A stretch of DNA of 64,000 bases, taken from the NCBI GenBank assembly GCA_037127315.1, contig JBBBDQ010000351.1:405001-469000 (forward strand). The letters are read 5' to 3'. The position numbers and the translations under genes are program-made. Positions 52,390 through 63,338 of this stretch are shown piece by piece. Every line of letters starts with the position of its first letter. Positions within the stretch are counted from its first letter, which is position 1. Source of the stretch: Ascarosepion bandense. Lineage: Eukaryota > Mollusca > Cephalopoda > Sepiida > Sepiidae. A model generated the notes under the pieces. That model searched no databases. It worked only from the letters and a program-made list of their open reading frames with translations, and was not told the DNA's origin.

Positions 52390-53065
52390 TGTTTCATCCA
52401 TTTTGCCCTCTGGCCTTCCTTATGCGCATAACAGTCTAGGCTGGTGGCAGTGGCAACACCACTTGTCTCTTGTGTTTGGGTCATTCGGTACCTTGAACAT
52501 GACATGGCTCAGGAAATCAAGTTGGGAATGGAACAGCCTAGGGCATTAGTTGCATTGTAGTAGGGGTAATGATCTTGGTTAGAGCCACTGGGCTTTCCTT
52601 TTTGTCAGGAGGGACATGTGTTAGGGCTGATTCTAGCTTGAAAAAAGAGGGGAGTTTTCAGTTGGTCTTTGAATCTGTTTTTGGGGGCTCCATGATGTCA
52701 TTTGTTGTTGACATGCTCGCTATAAAGGATGGTCCACCGGAATCTTGAAGAAGCCATTTGAATTACATATACTGACCACTTGAGGCAATGCTTTAGGATG
52801 ACAGCTTCAATGCTTGGAGTTTCTGAGTAATGGAGGACTTTGTTGTTGGGGCATTTGTCCTGCTATGTGATGTTGAGAATCTGTCATTGTTTGTTGGAAT
52901 TTGGGTCAAAGAGTCTACCAGCCTGGCAATAGTGAAAGTCAACACTAGGAGAGTTGCTTGAAATCTCATTGAACTTTGCTGTCAGGTGGATGGAGAATAT
53001 GGTTGGTGTTAGAAGGCAGCCTTGTTTCAAGCATTTAAAGATGGAAACTAGTTCATAGAGTGCAT
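52390..53065 (-). pseudogene. LINE G ORF2, RT and C-terminal part
   Basis: Minus strand in broken frames: CLKQGCLLTPTIFSIHLTAK then FNEISS (the RT segment following KQGC), FHYCQAGRLFDPNSNKQ, RWTILYSEHVN-like, GAPKNRFKDQLKTPLF. These are ordered motifs of the AP-endonuclease LINE commonly mislabelled craniofacial development protein 2. Continues at 54005-55530. Confidence 0.72.
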
Positions 53066-53084
53066 TCTGTATGTATATCTGTTC

Positions 53085-54000
53085 TTCTTCTTTCTTCTTC
53101 CTTTTATGTGCCCTGTCCTTTCAGGACGTAGGCAATCATGGCTTTCCACATCTATCTAACCCTGGTGGCTCTTAGCACGCTTTCTCCTGTTACACCATGC
53201 AACCCTCGTTCTATCATCCGCTAGCTCAAGCCCATAAATCTAGAATATAGATGTATAGAAACTAGCATGGCCATAAAATGAGGGATCAGTTTATATATTG
53301 ATTATAATATAGATTTGATCCCCCATTTTATACCCACATAATACTTTCTTATAAACAGTTGGCATATATATTATTCTATGTGCCCTGTCCTTTCAGGACA
53401 TAGGCGATCATGGCTTTCCACATCTCCCTCTCCCTGGTGGCTCTTAGCACACTTTCTCCTGTTGCACCATGCAATCCTTGTTCCATCATCCACCTGATCA
53501 GGTCCTTCAAATATGTTATCCACTGCTTTCCTCTGTCTCTTTTTCCTTCTATCTGGCCTGTGAGTAACAGGTTCTCCAAGCCCTCCTTGCATGTCCCAGG
53601 AACTTTAGTTGTCCCTTCCTGATGCTCAGTATTAATTTCTTTTTCATTGCCATCCTTTCCAAAACCTCGTTATTGCTCACATGCTTGGTCCATGATATCC
53701 ACAGCATCCTTCTGTAGAACCACATTTCAGCTGCTTCAAGTTTTCCTTCATCTTCGAAGATATTGTCCAACATTCACTGCTATATTGAAGAATCAACATC
53801 ATATAGCAATCCAGTACTCTCTTCTTTGTTTCTAGTGAAATTGTCCTTTTTCTTAATACTTTACTTAATTTCTGGAATGCGTCTTTTGCCATGCCAATTC
53901 GCCTTTGGATCTCAGTGTTGCACTTTCCATCTTCTATTAGAACACTTCCTAGGTATTTAAATTTCTGTACCTGCTTGATTTTAGAGTCCCTCACCTGTAT
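53085..54000 (-). pseudogene. LINE B C-terminus, tandem partial copies
   Basis: Main copy 53376-54000: KQVQKFKYLGSVLIEDGKCN, TEIQRRIGMAKDAFQKLSKV, ETKKRVLDCYMMLILQYSSE, CWTISSK, MLWISWTKHVSNNEVLERM, KGQLKFLGH, ENLLLTGQIEGKRDRGKQW. A second partial copy of the tail lies at 53085-53230, same orientation. Between them is a 120-bp piece with the hairpin TAAAATGAGGGATCA/TGATC-CCCATTTTA. The whole interrupts LINE G. Confidence 0.8.
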
Positions 54001-54004
54001 ATCA

Positions 54005-55530
54005 TTATGAAGCCATGTTGATCAAGTGATCAGGGCAACCAAAGCAAAGGAATAAAGACCACATTGCTAGTCAGAGAAGTCTTTGTGAAGGTCCCAAAAA
54101 ATGAAGAGTGGTTACTACTATTCTCAAACTTTTTCGTGGAGTTGACTTGCACAGAAGATCATGTTGGTTATTCCATGTGACTGTTGAAAGTGATGTTGTG
54201 ATTCTGGGAGGACTTCTGCAACATCCAGGAAATGATTCAAAAGACTTATGGGAAACATTTTGCCAGCAATGCAGAGGAAAGGGATACCACAGCAGTTGTT
54301 GTGCACTGACTGCTTTTTTTTTTGAAGATGGTAATGAAGTTTGCATTTTTGAAGTCATCCATTTTGGAATCCAACGTTCGCAGTATCAGGTAGAACAGCT
54401 TAGTTCTCAATCAGTATCACCCATGTGTTAAAGGTTACAGGGGGATGTTGTTGTCTAGATTACAGGTTTTATTCATTTCATGACTTTCATGAATTCCTTC
54501 AGGTGTTCTGGATCTCTCTGAGGTGCCTTTGACACATCTGAGTTTCTTGTTTGAGAAATGTCTTAATGCTTCTTGTATGGTGGTTTTCAAAAGCAATTCA
54601 TGCTAGTCTTTTCTTGTTAATCAGATATTCAATCTCTTAACTTTTTTCAACAAACCAGTCTTTGTTCTAGTGTTTTAAGTAGCTGATAACCTCATCTGCA
54701 ACAGATGTTAAGCAAAGTTTTCTAATCAATTGTGAAGGATTCCCATTCAGACATTACTTGTTATCAGTTAACTGCTTCTTGGAAGGCTTAGGATGCACCT
54801 GGGTCCTTGAGTTTGTGATAGACATATCTCATTTTGCTCTTTTGAGTGTTTGGATACTGAAAGGATTATTGGTGTAAGGATGAAAAATCCAGTGCTGATG
54901 ATCTTTACATGCTTCTGGATTTAGATTCTTGTCAACACATAATCCAGAACATGCCAGCGTTTTGATCCAGGTTGTTTTGTGAAGGGTTGGAAGAGAGAAG
55001 AGTGTGTTAAAAATTGTCAGATCCTTTTCTGCACAGTCCAATGAAGAGGAGTCTATTGACATTGCAGTTTCCAATCCTGTGTTTGCTGAGGATGCCTTGC
55101 TAGAGATGGTAATCATGACTGAATGGCTTGGATGGTAGTGTTGAGAGCATCATAGAAAGCATTTTTAATTTCATCATTAGAGTTTGAAGTTGGAATATAG
55201 ACTGAGATCAGGGAATAGTAGATCTTGATAAGTGGGATTTGAATAGGCATCAGACATTCACTTGGTGATGTTGTGGTCAGGTTGTGTTTCTTGACCAGCT
55301 CACTTTGGATGGTAAGACCAATGCCAGGGATGAAAAGTTCATTGGCATCCTTTCCTTTCTAGAAAAACATGTGGACAACCTCCTTCATGCCACCTTCTCT
55401 GGAGAAACAAGTTTTATTCAGACAACTTTGACATTGCAGCAAGTGTGTTCTTAAGAGGTGTACCGCACTCATTTATTACAGTTCTTACACTCCATGTTTC
55501 CATCAGAGAATGAAATCAGGAAGTTAAATG
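54005..55530 (-). pseudogene. LINE G endonuclease region
   Basis: Minus strand: ETWSVRTVINECGTPLKN near 55500, ELFIPGIGLTIQSELVKKHN (about 55300), LIKIYYSLISVYIPTSNSND then EIKNAFYDALNTTIQAIQS (55130-55230), LTIFNTLFSLPTLHKTTWI (about 54970), SKRWHVLDYVLTR (about 54930). This is the AP-like endonuclease order. Stops and indels. The rest, to 54005, is the linker to RT. Confidence 0.78.
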
Positions 55531-55534
55531 ATAA

Positions 55535-55848
55535 TGTTACGTCGAGTAACAGAATTATGTGAAGTAATACAAAACAACGTAATAGTATAAAAGTAGGTGT
55601 ATTGACAGGAAAGAGAAGTATTTACAAGAGGTGAGGATTAGTAGAATACAGAACAAGGTAATTAGTATACAGTATCGTTGTAGAGATGTGATAGATTGAC
55701 AAGTAGAACACTTCCGGTGCAATACCGGCCGACTGACTCGCTCACTTGACTTCCTTATTTGATTTCCTTCCTCGAGGTATAATAACTACTATTTTATATA
55801 GTGATTTGAATAGTCAATTTCCGTGGAAAGGTGGAGAGCACCCTAACA
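55535..55848. mobile_element. Solo LTR, 314 bp, 5-bp target duplication
   Basis: Starts TGTTACGTCGAG and ends GAGCACCCTAACA (TGTTA/TAACA ends). Flanked by GATAA at 55530-55534 and 55849-55853. A TATA-like AGTATAAAAGTAGG at about 55588 favours the + orientation. CpG richer than its surroundings. Inserted in the 5' part of LINE G. No internal region. Confidence 0.88.
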
Positions 55849-55853
55849 GATAA

Positions 55854-56370
55854 GATCAGGTTTTAGTTTAAGATAGAGATTTTAAACTGCAAAGGTGGGT
55901 GTCTTCTGGTTGCAGTAAACCAACCAGATGGAGAGAGTAATGTCCAATGTTTACCCTATTTTTCTAGAGGCTTCCCTGCACAGGGCAGTAGTGTTACTAG
56001 ATAGTCCAGCCCTGACATGTACACAGCTGCTGAAATCTTGCATCACTGATACTTCATGGAGAAAGCGACCATCTTATGCAAGTCACTAATATGTGTTCCA
56101 GACCTAGGAGCATCTCATGTATGTCACCAATATGTTCAAGAGATAGAAGTTTCTCATTCATGTCACCAATATGTATTCCAGCCTGCTCTCACCATCTGTG
56201 GCAACTTCACAATTAGACTTTGTACTCATGTGGTTTTGTTTAGGGTGGATGATGCCCACACACTTCACTTCAAGGCTTCCCTCACAACTCATCGCATAGC
56301 TGAGATGTTTCTTAGAATCCATAAATGATAAGTATGAGTTGTTCTTTTTTTTTAATCTGGGTAATATACA
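55854..56370. other. Probable LINE G 5' remainder and unassigned DNA
   Basis: 55854-56040 continues from the LTR insertion and may be LINE G 5' sequence. 56056-56328 has an open + frame of 90 residues with duplicated SHVCHQYV / SHSCHQYVF segments, from a 40-bp tandem (CATGTATGTCACCAATATG). No known family. Confidence 0.4.
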
Positions 56371-56374
56371 GAAA

Positions 56375-56687
56375 GGATGTTCATTGTGGTGCAGTGGATA
56401 TCAACTCAAAATGACAAATTGGAGAGCCGAGTTTGAATTCCAGTTGAATTCCTTGTGTTCACTTATGCACAAATACCCTTGGAAAAGGTATTAACCTGTT
56501 TCTTTCCTTCAGCTATGGGCTAAATAATAGGACAGACTAGGTTCTATAGCTTTGGCTGGCAACCATTCTACTGCAGAAAGCAATGGCAACCTACTGCGAG
56601 ATAATCTTCTGCCCAGTCAGTCATGTTTCTTATGAGACATGATCGCCCAGAGTGTGTATAACGTATGGCACTTATCTGACTGACTGA
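56375..56687 (+). repeat. SINE, full length
   Basis: Head GGATGTTCATTGTGGTGCAG, B-box-like GAGTTTGAATTCC, tail CAGTCAGTCATGTTTCTTAT then GAGACATGATCG. Flanks AATATACAGAAA and AACATACAGAGA look like a diverged target-site duplication. Confidence 0.92.
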
Positions 56688-56689
56688 AC

Positions 56690-56885
56690 ATACAGAGAAC
56701 TCTGAACTGAACCCTTTATTTAATCTACTGAGTAGACTGTTCTCAGTTCCCTGCTCATGTCTAGAAATATCTTGTTTAATTCTTATTTTTAGTACTGCTT
56801 AGTTATTGCTCTCCTGTTTTTCACTGAGTCCAAGTACAGACTTGCTAAGGGATTGAACTCCCAATCACTATGTCATCAAATTTAT
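56690..56885 (+). repeat. Dispersed repeat family E fragment
   Basis: CTGAACTGAACCCTTTATTT, ATGTCTAGAAATATCTTG, GGGATTGAACTCCCAATCA. Shares the middle block with 8.8 and 15.1 kb. Confidence 0.55.
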
Positions 56886-57560
56886 AAACCAACACTTTGA
56901 TGCACTGGGACATTGTCTACCATTATGTATCTTTAAAATGAAGTAAAATACCATTGCTACCTTCACATGATTACTTCTGCTATCCTATAAAACAGTCTAA
57001 ATGAAATTGACCTTGCTCGGACATATTCTATCCCAATACTGAAAATAGATGTTGCATTGTATGTAAAATGCGACTGGGTTGAATTTTTAATTTTGTTTCA
57101 TTGATTTGAGGAGTGGCCTTTCAGGGTTGGGTTATATGCTTTGATTAAATTTGCATCTTTTAAAGTTTAACACTTAATCTCCATTGTTTCTGTTTCATTG
57201 TCTGGTAGATGTGGACACTTGGCAATATGAAATTCTACTGAGAATCAAGCAATGAAAGTTGGCAAAGATATTGTTGGACATTATTTTGCTTTAAAAGTTG
57301 TCCAAAATAATTTCGATTAATTGATTGTAACTTTTTTGATTTGTTCCAGTTGTGTTAACAGATTTGAAGAATAAGATGTAAAAATTCTGAAGATTTAAGT
57401 TTTAAATTTATATTTAATATACAAAACATTTGCAAACATGTAAATGTCATAAAAGAGAATAAATAGTAGAAGTAAAAAGGGTTAAAGATTATTTCATCAG
57501 GACTGTCATTAGCTACCTATTCATTTCATAGGCTTATTCTTATTTTTGGTCTCTTACTGA
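56885..57560. other. Unassigned
   Basis: No gene or repeat recognised. Confidence 0.3.
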
Positions 57561-57576
57561 TGATTATAGAATGACA

Positions 57577-57877
57577 GTCACTTAAGTGCCATACATGATA
57601 CACGCTTTGGGCCATCATGTCTCAAAAGGGACTGACTGGGCAAAAGATTATCCTGCAGTAGGTTGCCATTGCTTTCTGTGGTAGACTGGTTGCCAGTCAA
57701 GGCTACAAAAACCAATCTGTCCTATTATTTAACTCATAACTGGAGGGAAGAAATGGATTAATACCTTTCCCAAGGGTATTTGTGCATAAGTGAATGCAAG
57801 GAATTCAACTAGAATTTGAACTCGGCTCTCTGATTTCTTGTTCTGAGTTGATATCCACTGCACCATAACACATGTCC
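57577..57877 (-). repeat. SINE with 11-bp target-site duplication
   Basis: Flanked by ATAGAATGACA at 57566-57576 and 57878-57888. Complete body; the hairpin region is shortened (TCATGTCTCAAAAGGGACTGACTGGG). Confidence 0.95.
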
Positions 57878-58129
57878 ATAGAATGACAAGCTAGATGAAA
57901 AGCAATAGAATAAAATAAATAGGAGTTAAAATCTAAACTATAATTAAAGACAGTGTTGAAAGTAATTACATAATATAAAAGATGTATTTTATGTATGAGA
58001 AAATTATTAGAATTACCAAATGCAATTGAAATGTTAAGTGAACTTGAGTTATGAAAAGGATTTCTGAAGGAGTGTCAAAAAACTGACAGCGAATGATGTG
58101 TGTAGTGTCTCTTAGCACAGCAGTTCCTA

Positions 58130-58910
58130 AGCTTTTTTACTCTGGTTTGCATTTTCGGAATGAAAATCTGCTTATGCCTCGCTAAATTTTATGTGATAAA
58201 AAGTACATTTAAAAATAAAAAACACAAGAAGAATTAAAGGGAGATAACTGTGGATTCAAAGTCAGAAGATTATCATTGATAACTCTCTCATCCAATTTGT
58301 GGACTCAGGTTGCTATATTCTTAAAACTTGAATTAGTGCAAAAATATCATTTTGATAAAATTGGTCAATACTTATTTATAATTATTTATACTGGGACTCA
58401 TACATGAAATTACAAGTAAACCCATAATAATATTTTAAGTGTTTAATTCATATTCATTTGTGGCTTCTGAATATTTTGAAAATTTTTCTGAATTTTTGAT
58501 TATCTTTGAGATATTTAAACGATTTCACTTTTTTTCTCTGGATCGTATTTTTGGAATGAAAATTTGCTCACACCTTACCAAATTTTATGTGATAAAAAGT
58601 ACATTTAAGAATAAAATACAGTGATAGAGTTAAAGGAGATAACTGTGAATTCAAAGTCAGAACAATATCACTGATAACTCTCTCCTCCAATTTACGGATC
58701 CTAGTTACTATATTCTTAATACTTGATATAATGCAAAAATATCACAATGATAAAATTGGTCAATAATTATTTATAACTATATATACTGGGACTCATGCAT
58801 GCAATAAAAAGTAATCCATAATAATATTTTAAATTTGGAAATCATATTTATTTTTGGTTTATGAATTTTTTGAAGCTGTTTCTAAATCTTTGATTGCATT
58901 TTAACTATAA
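58130..58910 (+). repeat. Family H, two tandem copies of about 400 bp
   Basis: Copies at about 58135-58530 and 58533-58910 share AAATTTTATGTGATAAAAAG, GGAGATAACTGTG, TATATACTGGGACTCAT, AATAATATTTTAA. A related single copy lies at 14830-15060. Confidence 0.85.
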
Positions 58911-59034
58911 TGTTTCACTTGCTATCATCTTCTGGTGGATCTATGAGGTGCGTCACATTGTTTAGAATACACTGGTTTTTCAAAACATGAGGAATGCTGG
59001 GTTATTTGACAGCTGGATAGATTACTTATCTTGT

Positions 59035-59480
59035 TTCATGTGCTGTATTCTGACATATGTGATCATGACTCTCTACAACTTTCAATCTTCTGTGGCTCTT
59101 AGCAGTTTTTCTTCCATTGCAAATGCTCTCATTCCCTGTTTTGAAATTTATTCATACAAACTCATCAGATAAGTGGCTCACTGTCATCCTTTATTTCTCT
59201 TGACTTTAATATGCCCAATGTGTTAAGTTTTCCAAGCCTTCCTTCTTCATTATGTGTCCAGGAAATTTCAGCTTTCTCTTCCTGATTCTAAGTGTTCATT
59301 CTGTTGCCATTTTCTCTAAGGCTTTGTTGTTTACTTGCATCATCCATGGAACTTTTAGTATCCTTCTGAAGAACCTTATTTCTGATACCTTTCATTTTCT
59401 TCTCCAGTATTTGCTGCCATTGTAAGAGGATGGATATCAAATAGCAACCCAACACTCTTTACTTTGTTTCTAACTGATGT
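59035..59480 (-). pseudogene. LINE B C-terminal fragment, old
   Basis: TGATCATGACTCTCTACAAC, TGTGGCTCTTAGCAG, CCAGGAAATTTCAGC, CATCCATGGAACTTTTAGTA, TCCTTCTGAAGAACC parallel 53410-53800. Diverged, 5' truncated. Confidence 0.65.
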
Positions 59481-59830
59481 AATGAATATGCATACACCTT
59501 GGTACCCCCTCACAATAATGTGATTGGCTGGTGTCAGCCATAAATATAGATGAAGGCGGGGACGCACAAAGGTCTACAGGTCTTCGACAAGCTCTACATC
59601 CATTCAACAAGGTCTACATCCATATATGACTATAGGTCTACAGGTCTTCGACTAGAGATCTACGTCTAAAGGTTTACGTCTATTGGTCTACACCTACATC
59701 TCAGGATACTGCATACAAGTACCGTCCATTACGTCTACGTACGAGATTGTCCTATCCATTACATTTGCCTAGCCTGCTTAACTACCTCAAATGATATATA
59801 TATATCCCTTCCCGAGACATATCACTAATG
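59480..59830. other. Segment with GGTCTACA-type imperfect repeats
   Basis: GGTCTACAGGTCTTCGAC occurs twice, and GTCTAC/GTCTACGT several more times at 59570-59740. CpG richer than its flanks. No gene or terminal structure found. Confidence 0.5.
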
Positions 59831-60412
59831 AATATTTGGTAAATTTTTTATTTGTTCCCCGAATGCCTTTACCCTGTCAAATCTTTCCAAAACCTCCTTA
59901 ATTCCATGCAAATGTATATGCTGAACTCAAATCAATAATTGTTTATTGAAGAAACCTACCTTTTTTCATGTTTTTCAACCAGAAAAAATCGAACTATATC
60001 TTACCCCTTACAACTGCTCTCATATCTGATTCACCACTGAATGACTTGAGGCATAGGATACTTATTTCAGCCTATTTACTTCCTTTCTGCAATTATTATG
60101 TGATTTGTTTGGTTTCGGAACTCAATTTCCACGTAGTAATTGCAAAAAGGAAGTCAATAGGCCGAAAAATTTGCAAACTGCTGTGAAGTCATTCTGCAGT
60201 GAATAACATTTTTGAAGTGTGGTTACGGGGTGAGATAAACAGCGAGAAGAAGTTCGATATTTTTCTGGTCATTACAATAACACAAGGTAGGTTTCGTCAA
60301 TAAACAATTATCGATTTGAGTTCAGCATATATATTTGCATGGAAATGCGGATGTTTTGGAAAAATTTAAAGGGGTAAGAGCCTTCGGGGAACAAATAAAA
60401 AATTTACCGAAT
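59831..60412. mobile_element. Fold-back element, arms about 275 bp
   Basis: Inverted halves meet near 60113. Matching blocks: GGTAAATTTTTTATTTGTTC, CCAAAAC-TCC, TTCCATGCAAAT, ATATGCTGAACTCAAATC, AATTGTTTATTGA-GAAACC, TAGGCC/GGCCTA, GACTTCCTTTTTGCAATTA. Almost no loop. No coding capacity. Confidence 0.88.
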
Positions 60413-60564
60413 ATTTTTCCATTTCTCAGCAGCCTGTTCAAATTCCCTGAATATTTGTGTAGAACTTGGTTATTTGTAAATGTTAGGATATTTGAAGTTG
60501 TTTTAGTTTGCACATGACTGTGATTAAACTACAAAAACATAAAAATTTAGAAAACATTAAAAAA

Positions 60565-60990
60565 ACCTTCTAAAATCTGGAGTATTTTTAAAAATCTGCT
60601 TCCCACCATCTAAAAAACTTGATCATTTTTTTTATTTCTTTTATTTTTAATTATGATACCCATGACTTTATGATCATTTTGATCCACTTGTAAAAGGCAA
60701 ATACAGCCTCGAGGATGCTATTTATAATTTAATTTTAGTTTGCATTAACCTGTAGTTAATGCATGCACACAAAAATAAAATCTGGAGGATTTTAAAATGA
60801 AATGACACTCCACAACTTAATCTTTTTTCTTTCTTTTCTTCATTTTTTTTATTTCTTTTTTTCCTTTTGGTACAAATAATTATATCTTTTTTAGAAAATT
60901 AGAATAGATTACTATATGATCATAATGAACCACTCGTACAAGGTAAGTATAGCCCCCAAGAAGGCTTCGTAACACTTAATGAACTAAGAT
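60565..60990 (+). repeat. Diverged tandem duplication, about 210-bp unit
   Basis: AAATCTGGAG-ATTTT at 60573 and 60778; TATGATCAT...CCACT-GTA-AAGG at about 60668 and 60917. Moderately diverged. Confidence 0.5.
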
Positions 60991-61198
60991 GAACCTAAAT
61001 GTCTCAGTTATATGGCATAGAACTGGGATTGAAAGAAACAGGAGAAAGGGCTTGATTGCAAGTAATAAGAACTGGAATTAATTGTAGAAAAAGATATAAT
61101 TAAGAAAATTAATTTGAATAAATGAAATATAATTGAGTATAACAGAATACAGGCTTATACACTCAGCAAGTTGGTTAAAAATGATGGGATGTAATAAT

Positions 61199-61657
61199 TC
61201 AGTCAGTTAAGTGCCATACGTGATACACGCTTGGGCGATCATGTCTCGAAAGAGACATGACTGACTGGGCAGAAGATTATCCCGCAGTAGGTTGAATAGA
61301 CGGAATTAATACCTTTCCCAAGGGTATTTGCACATAAGTGAATGCAAGGAATTCAACTGGAATTCCAACTCGGCTCAGAACGAGAAATTGGAGAGCCGAG
61401 TTCGAATTCCAGTTGAATCCATTGTATTCACTTACGCACAAATACCCTTGGGAAAGGTATTAGTCCATCTTTTCCTTCCAGTTATGGGTTAAATAGCAGG
61501 ACAGATTGGGTTCTATAGCCTTGGCTGGCAACCAGTCTACCGCAGAAAGAAATGGCAACCTACTGTGGAATAATCTTCTGCCCAGTCAGTCATGTCTCTT
61601 TCAAGACATGCTCGCCCAAGCGTGTATCACATATGGCACTTAACTGACTGACTGACT
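61199..61657. repeat. Head-to-head SINE pair
   Basis: A minus copy (61199-61372, with an internal deletion after GCAGTAGGTTG) meets a + copy (61373-61657) at their heads: CTGGAATTCCAACTCGG then CCGAGTTCGAATTCCAG, a palindrome around 61384. The + copy lacks its first 45 bp including the A-box. Both keep tails ending CAGTCAGT/ACTGACTG. Confidence 0.92.
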
Positions 61658-61797
61658 TTTTAGAAATCAGGTTATCAGGACAATCAATTGGTAGGGTGGT
61701 CTTGTGCTTTCTAGAACAAAAAAGACTCAGAGAAAGCATAAATTAATGGTCACATACTACTGATTCATCATTAGTGATAAGCTAGAAGACTAAATTC

Positions 61798-61802
<5 letters not shown>

Positions 61803-61840
<38 letters not shown>
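61803..61840. repeat. (AT)n microsatellite
   Basis: About 36 bp of AT. Confidence 0.95.
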
Positions 61841-61841
<1 letters not shown>

Positions 61842-62161
61842 CTAAATCTAAACTTGTTTATAAATGAACTTTGTCTGTGTGTGTGTGCGTGTGTGCGTGT
61901 CTATTACCTATAAACTCCAAAACGGCTGAACTGATTTTATTGAAAATTTACATAGTTGTACTATAAGCATCTGCGAGTGTTCTTAGCTGGGTTTTGTGTC
62001 AAGGTATCCCCGATAAATATCGAAAATCGATAATCAAAAACATCGGGTTATAGAAGGAGTGGTCTGATTTTAATTAAATTTGATACACTCATAGACAAAG
62101 ACATAAGAAATGATATTCAGAAGTTTCAAGGTTGCAGTTCTTATAATAGTGCAGAAAATCG

Positions 62162-62211
<50 letters not shown>

Positions 62212-62605
62212 GCAAGACATTTGTGTGTGTGTCTGTTTATCTGCCTGTATGTCTGTATTTTCTCAGCCCTTTTATTTTAGTTTTTGCTTCGGGTTTGGCT
62301 CTAAGTAGGTATAATTGTAGTTCTTAGTCTCAACCATGATACCATTTACTCAGAAGCCTTATTTAGCCTTCAAAATTCAGTTTATGATGAAAAGAACTTA
62401 TTTGATATTGATACCAGGAAATCAAAATTTGACTTACATCTATTCATTTTTCTTTCAGTCTACAGTTTTGCTTTAACTGGAAACAACTATTGCATTTTAG
62501 TCTTTCATGCCAACGTCCAAAGAGTCTGAGCTCCAGGACCATGGATTAGATTTAAAGCTTTCATAACACCCAAGCAACACCAGGCTATACTGCTAGTATA
62601 TATAT
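61838..62605 (-). repeat. Dispersed repeat family C, full copy
   Basis: Starts (minus end) TCTAAACTTGTTTATAAATG and ends AGGCTATACTGCTAGTA. Colinear with 5820-6560 including AAACGGCTGAACTGA and GATACCATTTACTCAGA. Internal (AT)n at 62166-62207. Confidence 0.8.
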
Positions 62606-62609
62606 ACAA

Positions 62610-63030
62610 GTGTGCCACACATCTTAGTTACTTATGTAGAGGCTAGCAGAGAAGAGAGACATGTAAGCTTTAGATTGATTGAAGGCATGAAAACATCAGA
62701 TAATAGTTGCAATCACCAGATCACCATCCTCCAACCTTTAAAAAAATGAAGACTGAGCAAACAGAACCATACAACTATTGTCTTATTATCACCATTGTTA
62801 TAAATGAGTAATTGTGTCTCTAATACACTGCTGTCAAATATTAGAATTGGAAAATGAAAGTTGCCATTTTGAATTATGTATGGCGCCAACAGCTAAAACA
62901 AACTGTCTTAAAAATGTGTTAAGATATTCCCATTGTCTTTGCAATTATTCCAAGACTGATCAGTCTCAGGAATCTGCGTATTTTTGTTTTGTGTAACATG
63001 CAGCTGGCTTAAGTTTGTGACATTTCAACC
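62610..63030. other. Unassigned
   Basis: No gene or repeat recognised. Confidence 0.3.
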
Positions 63031-63031
63031 C

Positions 63032-63338
63032 TATTGTTGTGGTGCAGTGGATAGCGGCTTGGAATGAGAAATCAGGGAGCCAAGTTCAAATTCCAGTTGA
63101 ATTCCTTGCATTGACTTTGGCCCAAATACTCTTGGTGAAGGTAGTAATCCATCTTTTCCTCCAGTTATGGGTTAAATAACAGGACAGATTGGGTTCTATA
63201 GCCTCGGCTGGCAACCAATCTACCACAGAAAGTAATGGCAACCTACTGCGGAATAATCTTCTGCCTAGTTACTCATGTCTCTTTCGAGGTGTGATTGTCC
63301 AATCATGCATTACGTACGGCACTTAACTGTCTGACTGA
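63032..63338 (+). repeat. SINE, near full length
   Basis: Head GTTGTGGTGCAGTGGATAGC, B-box-like AAGTTCAAATTCC, tail with CTCATGTCTCTTTCGAGGTG (hairpin broken). Ends CACTTAACTGTCTGACTG. Confidence 0.92.

Noticed and set aside
54108..54431. 107-residue + frame
   Set aside because: Antisense shadow of the LINE G linker, which reads in the minus orientation.
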